Numbered from the stretch's first letter, positions 41,040-51,312 are shown. The stretch is 63,381 bases of DNA from Acidimicrobiales bacterium (GCA_029577135.1 JARQPW010000013.1:1-63381); one strand, 5' to 3'. Program-made: numbers and translations. Notes: generated by a model not told the origin, from the sequence alone.

Positions 41040-42809
41040 GTGGACACACTAGAGGATCCGAATCGCAACTCGGACCGCAACGGGGACCCCGACGAAGGGG
41101 CGCTCCTCCGCGGCCAGGTCGACGACCTGGAGACCGAGGTCGAGGAACTCCGTCGACGCCTTGTCGATGCACCCCGACGCCTGACCGAGTTCGAGGCGGA
41201 ACTACGAGATGCCAGGCGGGAACTGGCACGGGCGATGGCCAGGAACCAGAAGCTCAACACCACCCTGACCTCCTCCCGCGAGCGGATCGAGGCTCTCCGG
41301 GAGGAGGTCGACAAGCTTTCCCAGCCGCCGGCCTCCTACGGCACCGTGGTCGGCCGCAACGAGGACGGCTCCGCCGACGTCCAGGCCTCGGGGCGCAAGA
41401 TGCGCGTGAGCATCCATCCGAACCTCATCGACGACCTCGAGGTGGGCCAGGAGGTGGTCCTCAACGAGTCGCTCAGCATCGTTGATGCCCGCGCCCCCGA
41501 GCAGGTCGGCGAGGTGGTGACCGTCAAGGAGGTCCTCTCGGGGGGTCGGCGCGCGGTCGTCGTGGGGCGTGCCGACGAGGAGCGCGTCGCCGACCTCAGC
41601 GACGACCTGCTCCGAGACGGGATCCGGAGCGGCGATGCAGCGCTCCTCGACCCCCGGTCCGGCCTCCTGCTCGAGCGGTTGCCGCGGCCCGAGGTCGAGG
41701 CCCTGGTGCTCGAAGAGGTTCCCGACGTCACCTATGCGGACGTCGGTGGCCTCGACCAGCAGATCGAGATGATCATCGATGCCGTCGAGTTGCCCTTCAT
41801 CCACCAGCAACTGTTTGCCGAGTACCAGCTGCCGGCACCCAAGGGGATCCTTCTCTACGGGCCGCCGGGCTGCGGCAAGACGCTGATCGCCAAGGCCGTG
41901 GCCAACTCGCTGGCCTCGAAGGTGTCCGAACTCTCGGATGACCGCGAGGCACGCAGCTACTTCCTCAATATCAAGGGCCCGGAACTGCTCAACAAGTACG
42001 TGGGGGAGACCGAGCGCCAGATCCGCCTCGTCTTCGAACGTGCACGGGAGAAGTCCGAGCAGGGCTGGCCTGTCATCGTCTTCTTCGACGAGATGGAGTC
42101 GTTGTTCCGGACCCGGGGATCGGGCATCAGCTCCGACATCGAGTCGACGATCGTCCCGCAGTTGCTTGCCGAGATCGACGGCGTCGAGGCGCTGCGCAAC
42201 GTGATCGTGATCGGCGCCTCGAACCGGGAGGACCTCATCGACCCGGCGATCCTGCGCCCCGGAAGGCTCGACGTGAAGATCAAGATCGAACGGCCCGACG
42301 AGACGGCGGCATCGCACATATTCAGCCGTTACCTGACCGAGGAACTCCCGATCGACGAGGATCTGGTCGAGACACTGGGCGGCGGGGATCGTAACAAGGC
42401 GGTCCTCGGGATGATCGACGTAGCAGTCGAGAGCATGTACGGCGACGACGAGCGCAACCGCTTCCTCGAGGTCACCTACCAGAACGGCGACAAGGAGGTC
42501 CTCTACTTCCGGGACTTCGCCTCGGGCGCCATGGTCGAAAACATCGTCCGTCGGGCCAAGAAGCTGGCGATCAAGCGCCAACTCGCCGGTGGGAGCCGGG
42601 GCATCCAGACCGATGACCTGGAGGATGCCGTCCGACAGGAGTTCCGGGAGCACGAGGACCTTCCGAACACCACCAACCCCGATGACTGGGCCAAGATCTC
42701 GGGCAAGAAGGGCGAGCGGATCGTCTACGTCCGAACGCTCATCGCGTCGGCTGACGAAGAGGGCGGCGGACGGGCCATCGAGGCCGTAGGCACGGGCCAG
42801 TACCTGTAG
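41040..42809 (+). CDS. arc: Proteasome-associated AAA+ ATPase (ARC/Mpa)
   Basis: 589 residues. An N-terminal coiled coil (about 20-95, [14 protein letters not shown]...) binds Pup; an OB interdomain follows. The AAA domain has Walker [14 protein letters not shown], Walker [11 protein letters not shown], and GRLDVKIKI near the sensor region. It ends in GTGQYL, the C-terminal docking motif for the 20S proteasome ring. It unfolds pupylated proteins and feeds them to PrcAB. GTG 41040 is chosen because GGGGGAAG lies just before it; a longer frame to 41007 includes the -10 box. Confidence 0.95.
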   Translation: MDTLEDPNRNSDRNGDPDEGALLRGQVDDLETEVEELRRRLVDAPRRLTEFEAELRDARRELARAMARNQKLNTTLTSSRERIEALREEVDKLSQPPASYGTVVGRNEDGSADVQASGRKMRVSIHPNLIDDLEVGQEVVLNESLSIVDARAPEQVGEVVTVKEVLSGGRRAVVVGRADEERVADLSDDLLRDGIRSGDAALLDPRSGLLLERLPRPEVEALVLEEVPDVTYADVGGLDQQIEMIIDAVELPFIHQQLFAEYQLPAPKGILLYGPPGCGKTLIAKAVANSLASKVSELSDDREARSYFLNIKGPELLNKYVGETERQIRLVFERAREKSEQGWPVIVFFDEMESLFRTRGSGISSDIESTIVPQLLAEIDGVEALRNVIVIGASNREDLIDPAILRPGRLDVKIKIERPDETAASHIFSRYLTEELPIDEDLVETLGGGDRNKAVLGMIDVAVESMYGDDERNRFLEVTYQNGDKEVLYFRDFASGAMVENIVRRAKKLAIKRQLAGGSRGIQTDDLEDAVRQEFREHEDLPNTTNPDDWAKISGKKGERIVYVRTLIASADEEGGGRAIEAVGTGQYL

Positions 42810-42838
42810 CCCTCGCCCGACCCGGATCGACGCCCCGC

Positions 42839-42844
42839 TAGGGT
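42839..42844 (+). promoter_or_regulatory. -10 hexamer TAGGGT, leaderless dop promoter
   Basis: TAGGGT, six bases, ATG 42851. Confidence 0.55.
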
Positions 42845-42850
42845 CCGCGC

Positions 42851-44371
42851 ATGGCCGTTCCGAAGATCCTCGGCGTCGAGACCGAGTTCGGCATCCTCCA
42901 CCGCGGGACCCCCGAACCCAATCCGGTCACGGCCTCGTCGCTGCTGATCAACGCCTACCTGAGCCGATGCTCTGCGCCCGGCGACGGCCCCGGTGCCCCC
43001 CGGGTCGGCTGGGACTTCATCGACGAGAGCCCCTCCCTCGACCTCCGTGGATTCTCCGCCTTCGACGCCCTGGCCCCCGAGATCGAGACACACCTCGTCA
43101 ACGCGGTGCTCACGAACGGGGCCCGCTACTACGTGGACCACGCCCACCCCGAGCTCAGCACCCCCGAATGCCTCGACGCCCGGGAACTGGTGCGCTTCGA
43201 CCGGGCGGCCGAGCTGATCCTCGTCGAGTCCATGGCGGCTGCCAACGAAGTCCTCCCCGAGGGACAGGAGATCGTCGTCTACAAGAACAACTCGGACGGC
43301 AAGGGCAACAGCTACGGCTGCCACGAGAACTACCTCATCGATCGGGCCACGCCGTTCGGGAGGATCGTGGTCCACGCCACGACCCACTTCGTGACCCGTC
43401 AGGTCTTCACGGGGGCGGGCAAGGTCGGTTGCGAGCTCCCGGGACGCTGCCGCAGTGACATCGACTTCCAACTGACGCAGCGGGCCGACTTCTTCGAGGA
43501 GGAGGTCGGGCTCGAGACGACCCTCAAGCGGCCGATCATCAACACGCGGGACGAGCCCCATGCCGACCCACTGCGCTACCGGCGCCTCCATGTCATCGTC
43601 GGCGACGCCAACCTCTGCGAGGTCGCCACGTTCCTCAAGGTCGGTACGACGGCGGTCGTGCTGGCGATGGTGGAGGACGACTTCCTCCACCGAGAGGTCC
43701 GATTCGCCGATCCCGTCCGGGCCCTCCAGGAGGTGTCGCGCGACCCGAGTCTCCGCACGGCCCTCGAACTCGCCGACGGCACGACCGCGACGGCACTCGA
43801 CCTCCAGTGGGACCTGCTCGAACAGGGCCGGAAGTACGTCGAGGAGCGGGGCGACGTGTGCGCCGGTGGCGCCGTCGTCCACGACGTCCTCGACCGCTGG
43901 GAGGACGTCCTGGCGACCCTCGAGGAGGACCCCGAGTCCCTGGTCGGCGTCGTCGACTGGGTGACCAAGCGCCACATCATCGACGGCTACCGCGACCGGC
44001 ACGACCTGCCCCCCGACGACCTGCGCCTGCTGGCTCTGGACCTCCAGTACCACGACCTGCGGCCGGAGCGATCCCTGTTCGCCCGGGTGGGCGCCGAGAC
44101 GCTCGTGGACCCGATCGATGCCGAGAAGGCGATGACCACCCCACCCGACGGCACCAGGGCGTACTTCCGTGGCCGCTGCCTCGAACGCTGGCCGGACCGG
44201 ATTGTCGCCGCCAACTGGGACTCCATGGTCTTCGACGCAGGCGAGGAGTCCCTGCGGCGGGTGCCGATGATGGAACCGACCCGTGGCAGCCGTGCCCACG
44301 TGGCTACGCTCATCGACGACTGCGACGACATCGCCGAACTGCTCGACCGACTCTCGAGCCGTCCCGGCTGA
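42851..44371 (+). CDS. dop: Pup deamidase/depupylase
   Basis: 506 residues. It belongs with PafA in the carboxylate-amine ligase fold: GVETEFGILHRG at the start, [34 protein letters not shown] and RPIINTRDEPHADPLRYRRL. It has the extra stretch after residue 40 that distinguishes Dop from PafA. Dop deamidates a C-terminal Gln of Pup and removes Pup from substrates. The Pup here ends in Glu, so depupylation is its needed task. It has its own leaderless promoter, giving it expression apart from arc. Confidence 0.95.
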   Translation: MAVPKILGVETEFGILHRGTPEPNPVTASSLLINAYLSRCSAPGDGPGAPRVGWDFIDESPSLDLRGFSAFDALAPEIETHLVNAVLTNGARYYVDHAHPELSTPECLDARELVRFDRAAELILVESMAAANEVLPEGQEIVVYKNNSDGKGNSYGCHENYLIDRATPFGRIVVHATTHFVTRQVFTGAGKVGCELPGRCRSDIDFQLTQRADFFEEEVGLETTLKRPIINTRDEPHADPLRYRRLHVIVGDANLCEVATFLKVGTTAVVLAMVEDDFLHREVRFADPVRALQEVSRDPSLRTALELADGTTATALDLQWDLLEQGRKYVEERGDVCAGGAVVHDVLDRWEDVLATLEEDPESLVGVVDWVTKRHIIDGYRDRHDLPPDDLRLLALDLQYHDLRPERSLFARVGAETLVDPIDAEKAMTTPPDGTRAYFRGRCLERWPDRIVAANWDSMVFDAGEESLRRVPMMEPTRGSRAHVATLIDDCDDIAELLDRLSSRPG

Positions 44372-44401
44372 GTCGTCCGCCGAGCGACCGGAGAGGACAC
44401 C

Positions 44402-44602
44402 ATGGCCGAGAGGGAACAGGTTCGTCGGGAGCGGGTCGAGCGTGACCCCGAGTCCGCCGAGAAGACGGTGGAGCCGGCGGTCAGCGAACGCGGCAAGCGG
44501 CTCAAGGAGGAGCTCGACGAACTCCTCGACGAGATCGACGGCGTCCTCGAGACCAACGCCGAGGAGTTCGTGAAGAGCTACGTCCAGAAGGGCGGGGAGT
44601 AG
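44402..44602 (+). CDS. pup: Prokaryotic ubiquitin-like protein Pup, encoded with terminal Glu
   Basis: 66 residues. A charged, disordered N-terminal half precedes the ARC-binding helix ([19 protein letters not shown]) and the tail [15 protein letters not shown]. The terminal Gly-Gly-Glu is genomically encoded, so the form ready for ligation is made directly; in mycobacteria it is Gly-Gly-Gln and must be deamidated. The Glu side-chain carboxylate is joined to substrate lysines by PafA. ATG 44402 is preceded by GGAGAGG. It lies between dop and prcB. Confidence 0.97.
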   Translation: MAEREQVRRERVERDPESAEKTVEPAVSERGKRLKEELDELLDEIDGVLETNAEEFVKSYVQKGGE

Positions 44603-44640
44603 GCCGTCGGGCCACCGGCCCTGCGGCGCCCCAGACGACC

Positions 44641-45432
44641 GTGACGTTTCCCCTCTTCACCCCTGACCAGGATCCGGGCCCCAGCTTCCTCGGCCTCCTC
44701 GAACGCCTGGGCATGGCTCCACCGGAGTTCACAGGAACGCTCGAAGCCGACGGCATCACCCACGGAACCACGGTCCTGGCCATCCGGACCGTCGATGGCG
44801 TGGTGATGGCAGGCGATCGGCGGGCGATCTCCGGCAATTTCATCAGCCACCACTCGATGGAGAAGGTCTTTCCGGCCGACCGTCATTCCGGTATTGCGAT
44901 CGCAGGCGCGGCGGGACCGGCGATGGAGATGGTCCGCCTCTTCCAACTCAACCTCGAACACTACGAGAAGGTCGAGGGCTCCCCGCTGAGCCTCGAGGGC
45001 AAGGCCAACCAGCTCAGCCAGATGGTCCGCAGCAACCTGTCGTCGGCGCTGCAGGGCCTGGGCGTCGTGCCCCTGTTCGCCGGCTGGGATGAACGCCTCG
45101 AACAGGGTCGTCTCTTCCAGTACGACATCACGGGCGGTCGCTACGAGGAGCGCCGCTACGCCACGGGCGGCTCCGGGAGCCTTCACTCCTCGACGGTCAT
45201 CAAGCTCCGGCACACGCCGGACCTGGATTTCTCGACAGCGGTGGACATCGCCGTCGAGGCCCTCTTCGAGGCTGCCGACGAGGACAGCGCCACCGGTGGC
45301 CCCGATCCCGTTCGAGGCATCTATCCGGTGATCGCCACGATCGGACGGGACGGCTTCGAGCGCATGGCGAACGAGGATGTGGTGGCCCGCACGACGGCAC
45401 TGCTCGAACGACTCGGCGACCGGAGCGACTGA
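44641..45432 (+). CDS. prcB: 20S proteasome beta subunit
   Basis: 263 residues from GTG 44641. A propeptide of 42 residues ends at THG, and the mature protein begins TTVLAIRTVDGVVMAGDRRA with the catalytic Thr near residue 43. GNFISHHSMEKVFPADRH and ATGGSGSLHSS are typical of bacterial beta subunits. It forms the two inner heptameric rings that cleave peptides. Its stop and the alpha-subunit start share TGATG. It is 38 bases after pup. Confidence 0.96.
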   Translation: MTFPLFTPDQDPGPSFLGLLERLGMAPPEFTGTLEADGITHGTTVLAIRTVDGVVMAGDRRAISGNFISHHSMEKVFPADRHSGIAIAGAAGPAMEMVRLFQLNLEHYEKVEGSPLSLEGKANQLSQMVRSNLSSALQGLGVVPLFAGWDERLEQGRLFQYDITGGRYEERRYATGGSGSLHSSTVIKLRHTPDLDFSTAVDIAVEALFEAADEDSATGGPDPVRGIYPVIATIGRDGFERMANEDVVARTTALLERLGDRSD

Positions 45433-46109
45433 TGAACATGCCGCTGTACGTCTCGCCCGAACAGGTCATGAAGGACCGGGCGGACTACGCCCGCAAGGGC
45501 ATCGCCCGAGGCCGTGCCGCCGTCGCCTCCACATATGCCGACGGCGTGCTGCTCTGCGCCGAGAACCCGTCCAACACCCTGCGCAAGGTCTCGGAGATCT
45601 ACGACCGCATCGGCTTCATGGGGGTCGGCAAGTACAACGAGTTCGACCAGTTGCGTATCGCCGGCGTCCGGCACGCCGACCTCAAGGGCTACTCCTTCAG
45701 CCGCGAGGACGTCGATGCCCGCTGGCTGGCAAACCAGTACGCCCAGATCCTCGGCCAGTACTTCACCCACGAGATGAAGCCCCTCGAGGTCGAACTGCTC
45801 GTCGCCGAGATGAGTCCGGAGGTCGGGGACGACCGGCTCTTCCACCTGCTCTACGACGGCACCGTGATGGACACCACCTCTCATGTCGTCATCGGAGGAG
45901 AGGCCGAGGCGATTGGTGCCCGCCTGGACGAGAGTTGGTCGGCGGGTCTGCAACTCCGCGAGGCGGTCCAGGTCGCCGTCGGAGCTCTCGCCGGGTCCGA
46001 TCGCGAACTGGTCCCCGACGATCTGGAGGTGGCGGTTCTGGCACGGGACGGCGAGCGGCGGTCCTTCCGACGCATCGAAGGGGACGATTTGGGCGGGCTG
46101 CTCGGGTGA
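45432..46109 (+). CDS. prcA: 20S proteasome alpha subunit
   Basis: 225 residues. The N-terminal YVSPEQVMKDRADYARKGIA is the conserved gate and H0 helix of bacterial alpha subunits, followed by ENPSNTLRKVSEIYDRIGF and GVGKYNEFDQLR. It has no catalytic Thr. It forms the outer rings that bind the ARC C-terminal motif. ATG 45432 overlaps the prcB stop by one base. The C-terminus (RRIEGDDLGGLLG) is shorter than in mycobacteria. Confidence 0.95.
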   Translation: MNMPLYVSPEQVMKDRADYARKGIARGRAAVASTYADGVLLCAENPSNTLRKVSEIYDRIGFMGVGKYNEFDQLRIAGVRHADLKGYSFSREDVDARWLANQYAQILGQYFTHEMKPLEVELLVAEMSPEVGDDRLFHLLYDGTVMDTTSHVVIGGEAEAIGARLDESWSAGLQLREAVQVAVGALAGSDRELVPDDLEVAVLARDGERRSFRRIEGDDLGGLLG

Positions 46110-46150
46110 CCGTGCCGGTCCTGTCCGACGCCCGGGCCTGAGGCGCACCC

Positions 46151-47509
46151 GTGCAGCGACGGATCTACGGCATCGAGAACGAGTACGGGATCACGTGCAC
46201 GGTCGACGGCAAGCGACGGCTCAGCCCCGACGAGGTCGCTCGCTACCTGTTCCGGAGGGTCGTCCACTGGGGGCGCAGCTCGAACGTCTTCCTGGTCAAC
46301 GGCGCACGCCTCTACCTCGACGTCGGCTCACACCCCGAGTACGCGACCCCCGAGTGCGACTCGGTTGCCGATGTCATCGCCCACGACAAGGCCGGGGAGC
46401 GGATCCTCGAACAACTCCTCCACAGCGCCGAGGAGCGCCTCCGGGAGGAGGGAATCCGCGGCGACATCTACCTTTTCAAGAACAACACCGACTCGGCCGG
46501 CAACTCCTACGGGTGCCACGAAAACTACCTGACCACCCGACGCGACGACCTGTCCGACTACCCCGAGGTTCTGATCCCGTTCTTCGTCAGTCGGCAGATC
46601 TACGCCGGCGCCGGCAAGGTCCTCCAGAACGCGCGTGGGGCCATGTACTGCGTCAGCCAGCGGGCGGAACACATCTGGGAGGGGGTCTCGAGCGCCACCA
46701 CACGCTCGAGGCCCATCATCAACTCGCGGGACGAGCCCCATGCGGACGCCGAGCGCTACCGCCGACTGCACGTGATCGTCGGCGACTCCAACATGAGCGA
46801 GTACGCCGCCTTCCTCAAGGTCGGTGCGTGCGGCCTGCTGCTCCGGATGCTCGAGGAACCCTCGGTACAGCTGCGGGACATGACCCTCGAGAACCCGATC
46901 CGTGCGATCCGCGAGATCAGCCACGACATGACCTGTCGACGCACGGTCCGACTCGCCAACGGTCGTGAGGTGCGGGCCCTCGACATTCAGCGCGAGTACC
47001 TCGACCGGGCGATCCGGTTCTCCGAGCATCACGACCTCGACGACGAGGAGAAGAAGGCACTCGCCATGTGGGAGCACTGCCTCGACGGGATCGAGCGCGA
47101 CCCGTTGACACTCGACCGCGAGTGCGACTGGGTGGCCAAGTACCACCTGATCGAGTCCTACCGGGCCCGCTACGGGCTCTCGCTGGGCGACGCCCGGGTG
47201 GCATTGCTCGACCTCCAGTACCACGACGTCAACCAGGACCGTGGCCTCTACCACGTCCTCGAGCGGCGTGGGCTGGTCGAACGCATGGTCGACGACGAGG
47301 CGATCACGCACGCCAAAGACAACGCCCCACAGACCACCCGCGCCCGCCTGCGTGGGGAGTTCATCCGACGGGCGAAGGAGCGCCGCCGCGACTACACGGT
47401 CGACTGGGTGCACCTCAAGCTCAACGATCAGGCCCAACGGACCGTCCTCTGCAAGGATCCGTTCCGCTCCACCGACGAACGCGTCGAGAAGCTCATCGAG
47501 TCGCTCTGA
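46151..47509 (+). CDS. pafA: Pup ligase
   Basis: 452 residues from GTG 46151. It opens [18 protein letters not shown] with the ATP-site Glu and shows [36 protein letters not shown] and [20 protein letters not shown]. It links the Pup terminal Glu to substrate lysines with ATP. It is shorter than Dop because it lacks the Dop-specific insertion. It follows prcA by 41 bases. Confidence 0.96.
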   Translation: MQRRIYGIENEYGITCTVDGKRRLSPDEVARYLFRRVVHWGRSSNVFLVNGARLYLDVGSHPEYATPECDSVADVIAHDKAGERILEQLLHSAEERLREEGIRGDIYLFKNNTDSAGNSYGCHENYLTTRRDDLSDYPEVLIPFFVSRQIYAGAGKVLQNARGAMYCVSQRAEHIWEGVSSATTRSRPIINSRDEPHADAERYRRLHVIVGDSNMSEYAAFLKVGACGLLLRMLEEPSVQLRDMTLENPIRAIREISHDMTCRRTVRLANGREVRALDIQREYLDRAIRFSEHHDLDDEEKKALAMWEHCLDGIERDPLTLDRECDWVAKYHLIESYRARYGLSLGDARVALLDLQYHDVNQDRGLYHVLERRGLVERMVDDEAITHAKDNAPQTTRARLRGEFIRRAKERRRDYTVDWVHLKLNDQAQRTVLCKDPFRSTDERVEKLIESL

Positions 47510-47565
47510 CCGGAGGGCCGGGACCACCGGACGTCGGCGGCCCTCGTCGGCCGTACGTCAGGACC

Positions 47566-47571
47566 TACGAT
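47566..47571 (+). promoter_or_regulatory. -10-like hexamer TACGAT before pafB
   Basis: TACGAT 42 bases before GTG 47614, which has GAGGAGG ten bases upstream; leadered. Confidence 0.35.
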
Positions 47572-47613
47572 GGTGGGGTACCGGCATCGGGCTCGCGAGG
47601 AGGCAGCGGAGCG

Positions 47614-48543
47614 GTGGTGGAGAGCAAACTCAGGCGACTGATGAACCTGGTCACGGCGCTCCTCCACGCCGAGTGTCCGAAGACGCGTGATGAGTTGCGC
47701 GCCGGCCTCCGGGAGTACTACGCGGAGGACGATGCGTCCTTCCGGAGGCAGTTCGAGCGGGACAAGGACGAGATCCGCGCCATGGGAATCCCCCTCATCA
47801 CGGGCTTCGCACCCGACACCGATCCGCCTGTCACCGGCTACCGCATCGACCGGAGCCGCTACCGAGGCGACCTTCCGGACCTCACGCCCGACGAGTTGGC
47901 CGCACTCCACCTCGCCAACAACCTCGTGCGCCTCGGCGATGCTCCGAGCGACGACCCCTTCTGGAGGTTGGGTGGCCGCCCCGACGAGTCGGAAGTGGCG
48001 GCAGTAGCTCGACTCCCCGGTGAACCGGCGCTGCGCGACCTCATGGACGCCATCGCCGAGCGGCGCACCGCCACCTTCAACTACCATGGGGTCGAACGCG
48101 TGGTCGAGCCCCACCGCCTGGCCTTCCGGAACGGCCACTGGCACGTGAAGGGACACGATCGCACCCGGGGCGGCGAGCGGCAGTTCCGGGTGGACCGCTT
48201 CGAATCCGCTGTCGAGCGGGGCGAACCCGGGGGATGCGAGCGACCGCAGAAGGCGTCCGGGGTCGAGGACCGGCCGGCCTGGCGCTATGGCGACGACGAG
48301 CCCCTCACGGCCCGCCTCGCCGTCGACGCCCCCCACGTGCCGTGGGTGCTCGGCCACCTCGGCGAGGCGGGGGTCGTCGACCGACTGGAGGACGGTTCCG
48401 TCATCATTGAGGAGGAGGTCTGCAACCGGGAGGCCTTCCGGTCCTTTGTCCTCACGTTCCTCGAGGGAGCGGAGATCCTCGGACCCCGGGAACTGCGGGA
48501 CGACCTCATCAGATGGCTGGAGGGCATGGCATGGACAACCTGA
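47614..48543 (+). CDS. pafB: WYL-domain transcriptional regulator PafB
   Basis: 309 residues from GTG 47614 (a second GTG follows at once). An N-terminal winged helix-turn-helix (SKLRRLMNLVTALLHAECPKT) precedes the WYL region (FNYHGVERVVEPHRLAFRNG and HWHVKGHDR). With PafC it forms the PafBC activator of the mycobacterial DNA-damage response; the WYL domain is thought to sense single-stranded DNA or a similar signal. The ORF extends upstream to 47068 only as a shadow of pafA. The next start (48531) lies 13 bases before its stop. Confidence 0.9.
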   Translation: MVESKLRRLMNLVTALLHAECPKTRDELRAGLREYYAEDDASFRRQFERDKDEIRAMGIPLITGFAPDTDPPVTGYRIDRSRYRGDLPDLTPDELAALHLANNLVRLGDAPSDDPFWRLGGRPDESEVAAVARLPGEPALRDLMDAIAERRTATFNYHGVERVVEPHRLAFRNGHWHVKGHDRTRGGERQFRVDRFESAVERGEPGGCERPQKASGVEDRPAWRYGDDEPLTARLAVDAPHVPWVLGHLGEAGVVDRLEDGSVIIEEEVCNREAFRSFVLTFLEGAEILGPRELRDDLIRWLEGMAWTT

Positions 48544-49484
48544 CCGCCCTCGACCGCCTCCGCCGCCTGCTGGCGATCATCCCCTGGGTCGCCGCCGAGG
48601 GCGGCATGTCCCTGGAAGCGGTCGCGCGTCGCTTCGACTACCCGCGTGACGACCTGCTCGAGGACATCTGGTTCGTCGTCCAGATGATCGGCGTCGCCCC
48701 TTTCGGCCCCGGGGACATGCTCGAGGCCCGGGTCGAGGACGACTGGGTGCACATCGAGTACAGCCACTGGTTCGCACGGCCGATGACGCTGCGGCCCGAG
48801 GAGGTCCTCAGCCTCCTCGCCGCCGGACAGTCGGTTGCCGAGTTCTCCATCGGCGATGAACTGGGCCCCCTGGGTCGCGCACTCACCAAGCTCTCGGCGA
48901 TGGTGGAGCCCGAGGTGCGCGACGCCATCGACGTGCGGCTCGGTGTCGCCGACGACGAGCTCCTCAAGGCGCTGCAGCAGGCGAGGGCTGATCGCCGGAT
49001 CGTGGAGATCGACTACTACTCGTATGGCAGGGACGAGTTGACGACCCGTGTCGTCGAGCCGCACGGCCTCACCGCTGACATGGGACACTGGTACCTCTCG
49101 GCCCATTGTCGAATGGCCGGCGCCACCCGGGTCTTCCGACTCGACCGAGTCAGCCGCTATGCGGTCGGTGACGAGGTGTACCCCGAGCCGACGTCACCGG
49201 GTGCCGGTCCCGAGGGCTTCCTCGCAGGCGACGACTACCCGGAGGTGGAGCTGCTGCTGGAGCCGAGCGTCCGCTGGGTGATCACGCAGTACCCCCATCA
49301 TGGGACCGAGGACGGCGACGGGGAGGGCCTCCGGGTCCGACTGCCCGTCGCGTCGACGGCCTGGCTCGAGCGGCTGCTCCTCCGACTTGGGACCGCAGCG
49401 ACCGTCCTCGAGGCTCCCGAGGGCCTTGGCCTCGACCTGAGATCCTTCGCTGCCGCCCGCGTCCTCGCCCGCTACGGCGGTTGA
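48531..49484 (+). CDS. pafC: WYL-domain transcriptional regulator PafC
   Basis: 317 residues from ATG 48531, preceded by GGAGGG. It opens DNLTALDRLRRLLAIIPWVA and has a WYL region DRRIVEIDYYSYGRDELT with RVFRLDRVSRYAV. Together with PafB it forms the PafBC heterodimer. The gene overlaps the pafB end by 13 bases, so both are made together. A start at 48513 would add six residues and has no better site. Confidence 0.9.
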   Translation: MDNLTALDRLRRLLAIIPWVAAEGGMSLEAVARRFDYPRDDLLEDIWFVVQMIGVAPFGPGDMLEARVEDDWVHIEYSHWFARPMTLRPEEVLSLLAAGQSVAEFSIGDELGPLGRALTKLSAMVEPEVRDAIDVRLGVADDELLKALQQARADRRIVEIDYYSYGRDELTTRVVEPHGLTADMGHWYLSAHCRMAGATRVFRLDRVSRYAVGDEVYPEPTSPGAGPEGFLAGDDYPEVELLLEPSVRWVITQYPHHGTEDGDGEGLRVRLPVASTAWLERLLLRLGTAATVLEAPEGLGLDLRSFAAARVLARYGG

Positions 49485-49519
49485 GGGAGCGCCGACCCCG
49501 CAAGCGGGCGGCCCGGGGC

Positions 49520-49525
49520 TAGGTT
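49520..49525 (+). promoter_or_regulatory. -10 hexamer TAGGTT, leaderless lepB promoter
   Basis: TAGGTT, seven bases, GTG 49533. Confidence 0.55.
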
Positions 49526-49532
49526 CGCAGCC

Positions 49533-50498
49533 GTGCAGGACGACGGGAATACCGCCAACGGAGGTGACGACTGGGCTGAGCAGATTCTCGAGCGGGCGAG
49601 GGCGCGCAGCAGTGGGGATCCGCTTCCGGATTCGTCGCCGGAACCCGAGGAACCGGCCTCCGATGACGACGGGTCCCAAGTGTCCGACGAGCTTCCACCG
49701 CTCCCCGACGCACCCGGAGGCCCCCGCCGGCGACCGACGCTGGCAACCGTCGAGAACCCCACGCCGGACGAAGTCGACGATCTGGGCGAGGAGTTCACCC
49801 CCTTCGCCGAGGCCTATGAAAGAGCCGGGCCGTCGGCAGCGCCGCCCCTGTTCGGAGACGAGCCGCAACTTCCGCCACACCTCACGATCGAGGCTCCTCC
49901 GGCGGCCGAGACCGATCTCGGGATCCCCGGGACCGCCGCCGGCACAGCGAGGGGCGTCCTCGAGTGGGTGGGCGTCGTCCTCGGAGCGCTGGTCGTGGCC
50001 CTCCTGGTCAAGCAGTTCCTGTTCGCCGCCTACTACATCCCGTCGCCCTCGATGGAGCCGACGCTCGCCGACGGCGATCGGATCGTCGTCAACAAGTTGA
50101 GCTACCGACTGCACGAGGTCAACCGCGGCGACGTCGTGGTGTTCCGGAGGGCCACGCCCCAACCCGATGGCATCAACGACCTGATCAAGCGGGTCATCGC
50201 CCTCCCCGGGGAGACCATCGAGGTCGTCGACGGTCGGGTCTACGTGGATGGAGGACTTCTGCTCGAGCCCTACCTGGCGGCCAGGGACAGCACCGGGGGC
50301 TTCCCCCTGCCGCCCGGCTGCATCGGTGCTTCCGGATCCATCAACCGCTGCACCGTGCCGGACGAACACGTCTTCGTGATGGGGGACAACCGCCGCAACT
50401 CCAAGGACAGTCGCTTCATCGGGCCCGTTGCCGAATCGGACATCGTGGGGCGGGCTTTCCTCCGGGTGTGGCCCCTCGGCGACCTCGGACGCCTCTAG
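49533..50498 (+). CDS. lepB: Signal peptidase I with a long acidic N-terminal extension
   Basis: 321 residues from GTG 49533. About 140 residues of Asp-, Glu- and Pro-rich sequence precede one membrane helix (WVGVVLGALVVALLVKQFLF). The catalytic Ser is in YIPSPSMEPTLADGD and the catalytic Lys in IKRVIALPGETIEVV, with GDNRRNSKDSR near the end. It cleaves signal peptides of exported proteins. The cytoplasmic extension is unusual in length but is known from several actinobacteria. It is adjacent to the Tat genes, so export functions are clustered here. Confidence 0.92.
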   Translation: MQDDGNTANGGDDWAEQILERARARSSGDPLPDSSPEPEEPASDDDGSQVSDELPPLPDAPGGPRRRPTLATVENPTPDEVDDLGEEFTPFAEAYERAGPSAAPPLFGDEPQLPPHLTIEAPPAAETDLGIPGTAAGTARGVLEWVGVVLGALVVALLVKQFLFAAYYIPSPSMEPTLADGDRIVVNKLSYRLHEVNRGDVVVFRRATPQPDGINDLIKRVIALPGETIEVVDGRVYVDGGLLLEPYLAARDSTGGFPLPPGCIGASGSINRCTVPDEHVFVMGDNRRNSKDSRFIGPVAESDIVGRAFLRVWPLGDLGRL

Positions 50499-50520
50499 CC
50501 CTCGCCGGCCGGCGAACCCC

Positions 50521-51249
50521 TCAGGCCAGCGCAGCGGCTGCAACGAGGCGGTCCACGTGGTCCCCGAAGATGCCGTCGAGCCCGTGGTCGAGGAGCGCCG
50601 CGATCTGACGTACCTGCTGGGCGTCCCAGCCGAAGCACTCCAGCCCGAACCGGTGGAACAGGGTGCAGAGGCCCCCGGACCACTCCGAGGCGCGGAGGTT
50701 GACGGCACTCACACCGGCTGCGGCGAGGTCGGCGGCCCGACGCTCGGGGCCTGCGGTGATCCGGTCCAGGCGGGTGGAGTCAACGAGTCGGACAGCGGCG
50801 TCGAGGCCCCGCCACTCGACGAGGATCCGCCAGTCGGGATAGGCCAGCCAGAGTTCAGCGCTGCGGTCGACTGCTGTGACCAGCGACACGACCGGTGCCG
50901 CCGCCGCTGCGTCCATGACGTCGAGGCACACCTGCACCGTTCCGTCGGCGACGGCGGGAAGTGTCTCGTAGAGGTCGGCCAGGGACGGGATGTACCCGGG
51001 GAGTTCATCGCGGCGAAGTGACGAGAGTGCCGACCTGCGGAGGCTCCGTCCGACCCGGCCGTCGTGGTCGAGGACGGGAACTCCGTCGGAGGTCAACCAC
51101 ACGTCGCTCTCGAGTCCCGTGGCGCCAAGTCCGATGGCCCTTCGGAACGCCTCCAGGGTGTTCTCCGGTGCGTGGGCGCGCCCGCCACGGTGGGCGAAGA
51201 GGAGCGGCGGCGACCGGAGGGGCGCGATTCGTGGCGGCATGCCCGTCAT
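50521..51249 (-). CDS. Glycerophosphodiester phosphodiesterase, copy 2
   Basis: 242 residues from ATG 51249 (ATG 51240 and TTG 51276 are alternatives). It has LLFAHRGGRAHAPENTLEAF, LESDVWLTSDGVPVLDHDG with the metal-binding and catalytic residues, and SAVNLRASEWSGGL. It hydrolyses glycerophosphodiesters. It is shorter and more divergent than copy 1 at 14081. It lies between lepB and tatA on the opposite strand, convergent with lepB. Confidence 0.83.
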   Translation of the reverse strand: MTGMPPRIAPLRSPPLLFAHRGGRAHAPENTLEAFRRAIGLGATGLESDVWLTSDGVPVLDHDGRVGRSLRRSALSSLRRDELPGYIPSLADLYETLPAVADGTVQVCLDVMDAAAAAPVVSLVTAVDRSAELWLAYPDWRILVEWRGLDAAVRLVDSTRLDRITAGPERRAADLAAAGVSAVNLRASEWSGGLCTLFHRFGLECFGWDAQQVRQIAALLDHGLDGIFGDHVDRLVAAAALA

Positions 51250-51299
51250 CCTGTGCCCGAGGAGCGCCTCCCGCAAACGGGCCCCTCCGGAGCCACCGG

Positions 51300-51305
51300 T
51301 AGGCT
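51300..51305 (+). promoter_or_regulatory. -10 hexamer TAGGCT, leaderless tatA promoter
   Basis: TAGGCT, seven bases, ATG 51313. Confidence 0.55.
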
Positions 51306-51312
51306 CGCCCCC

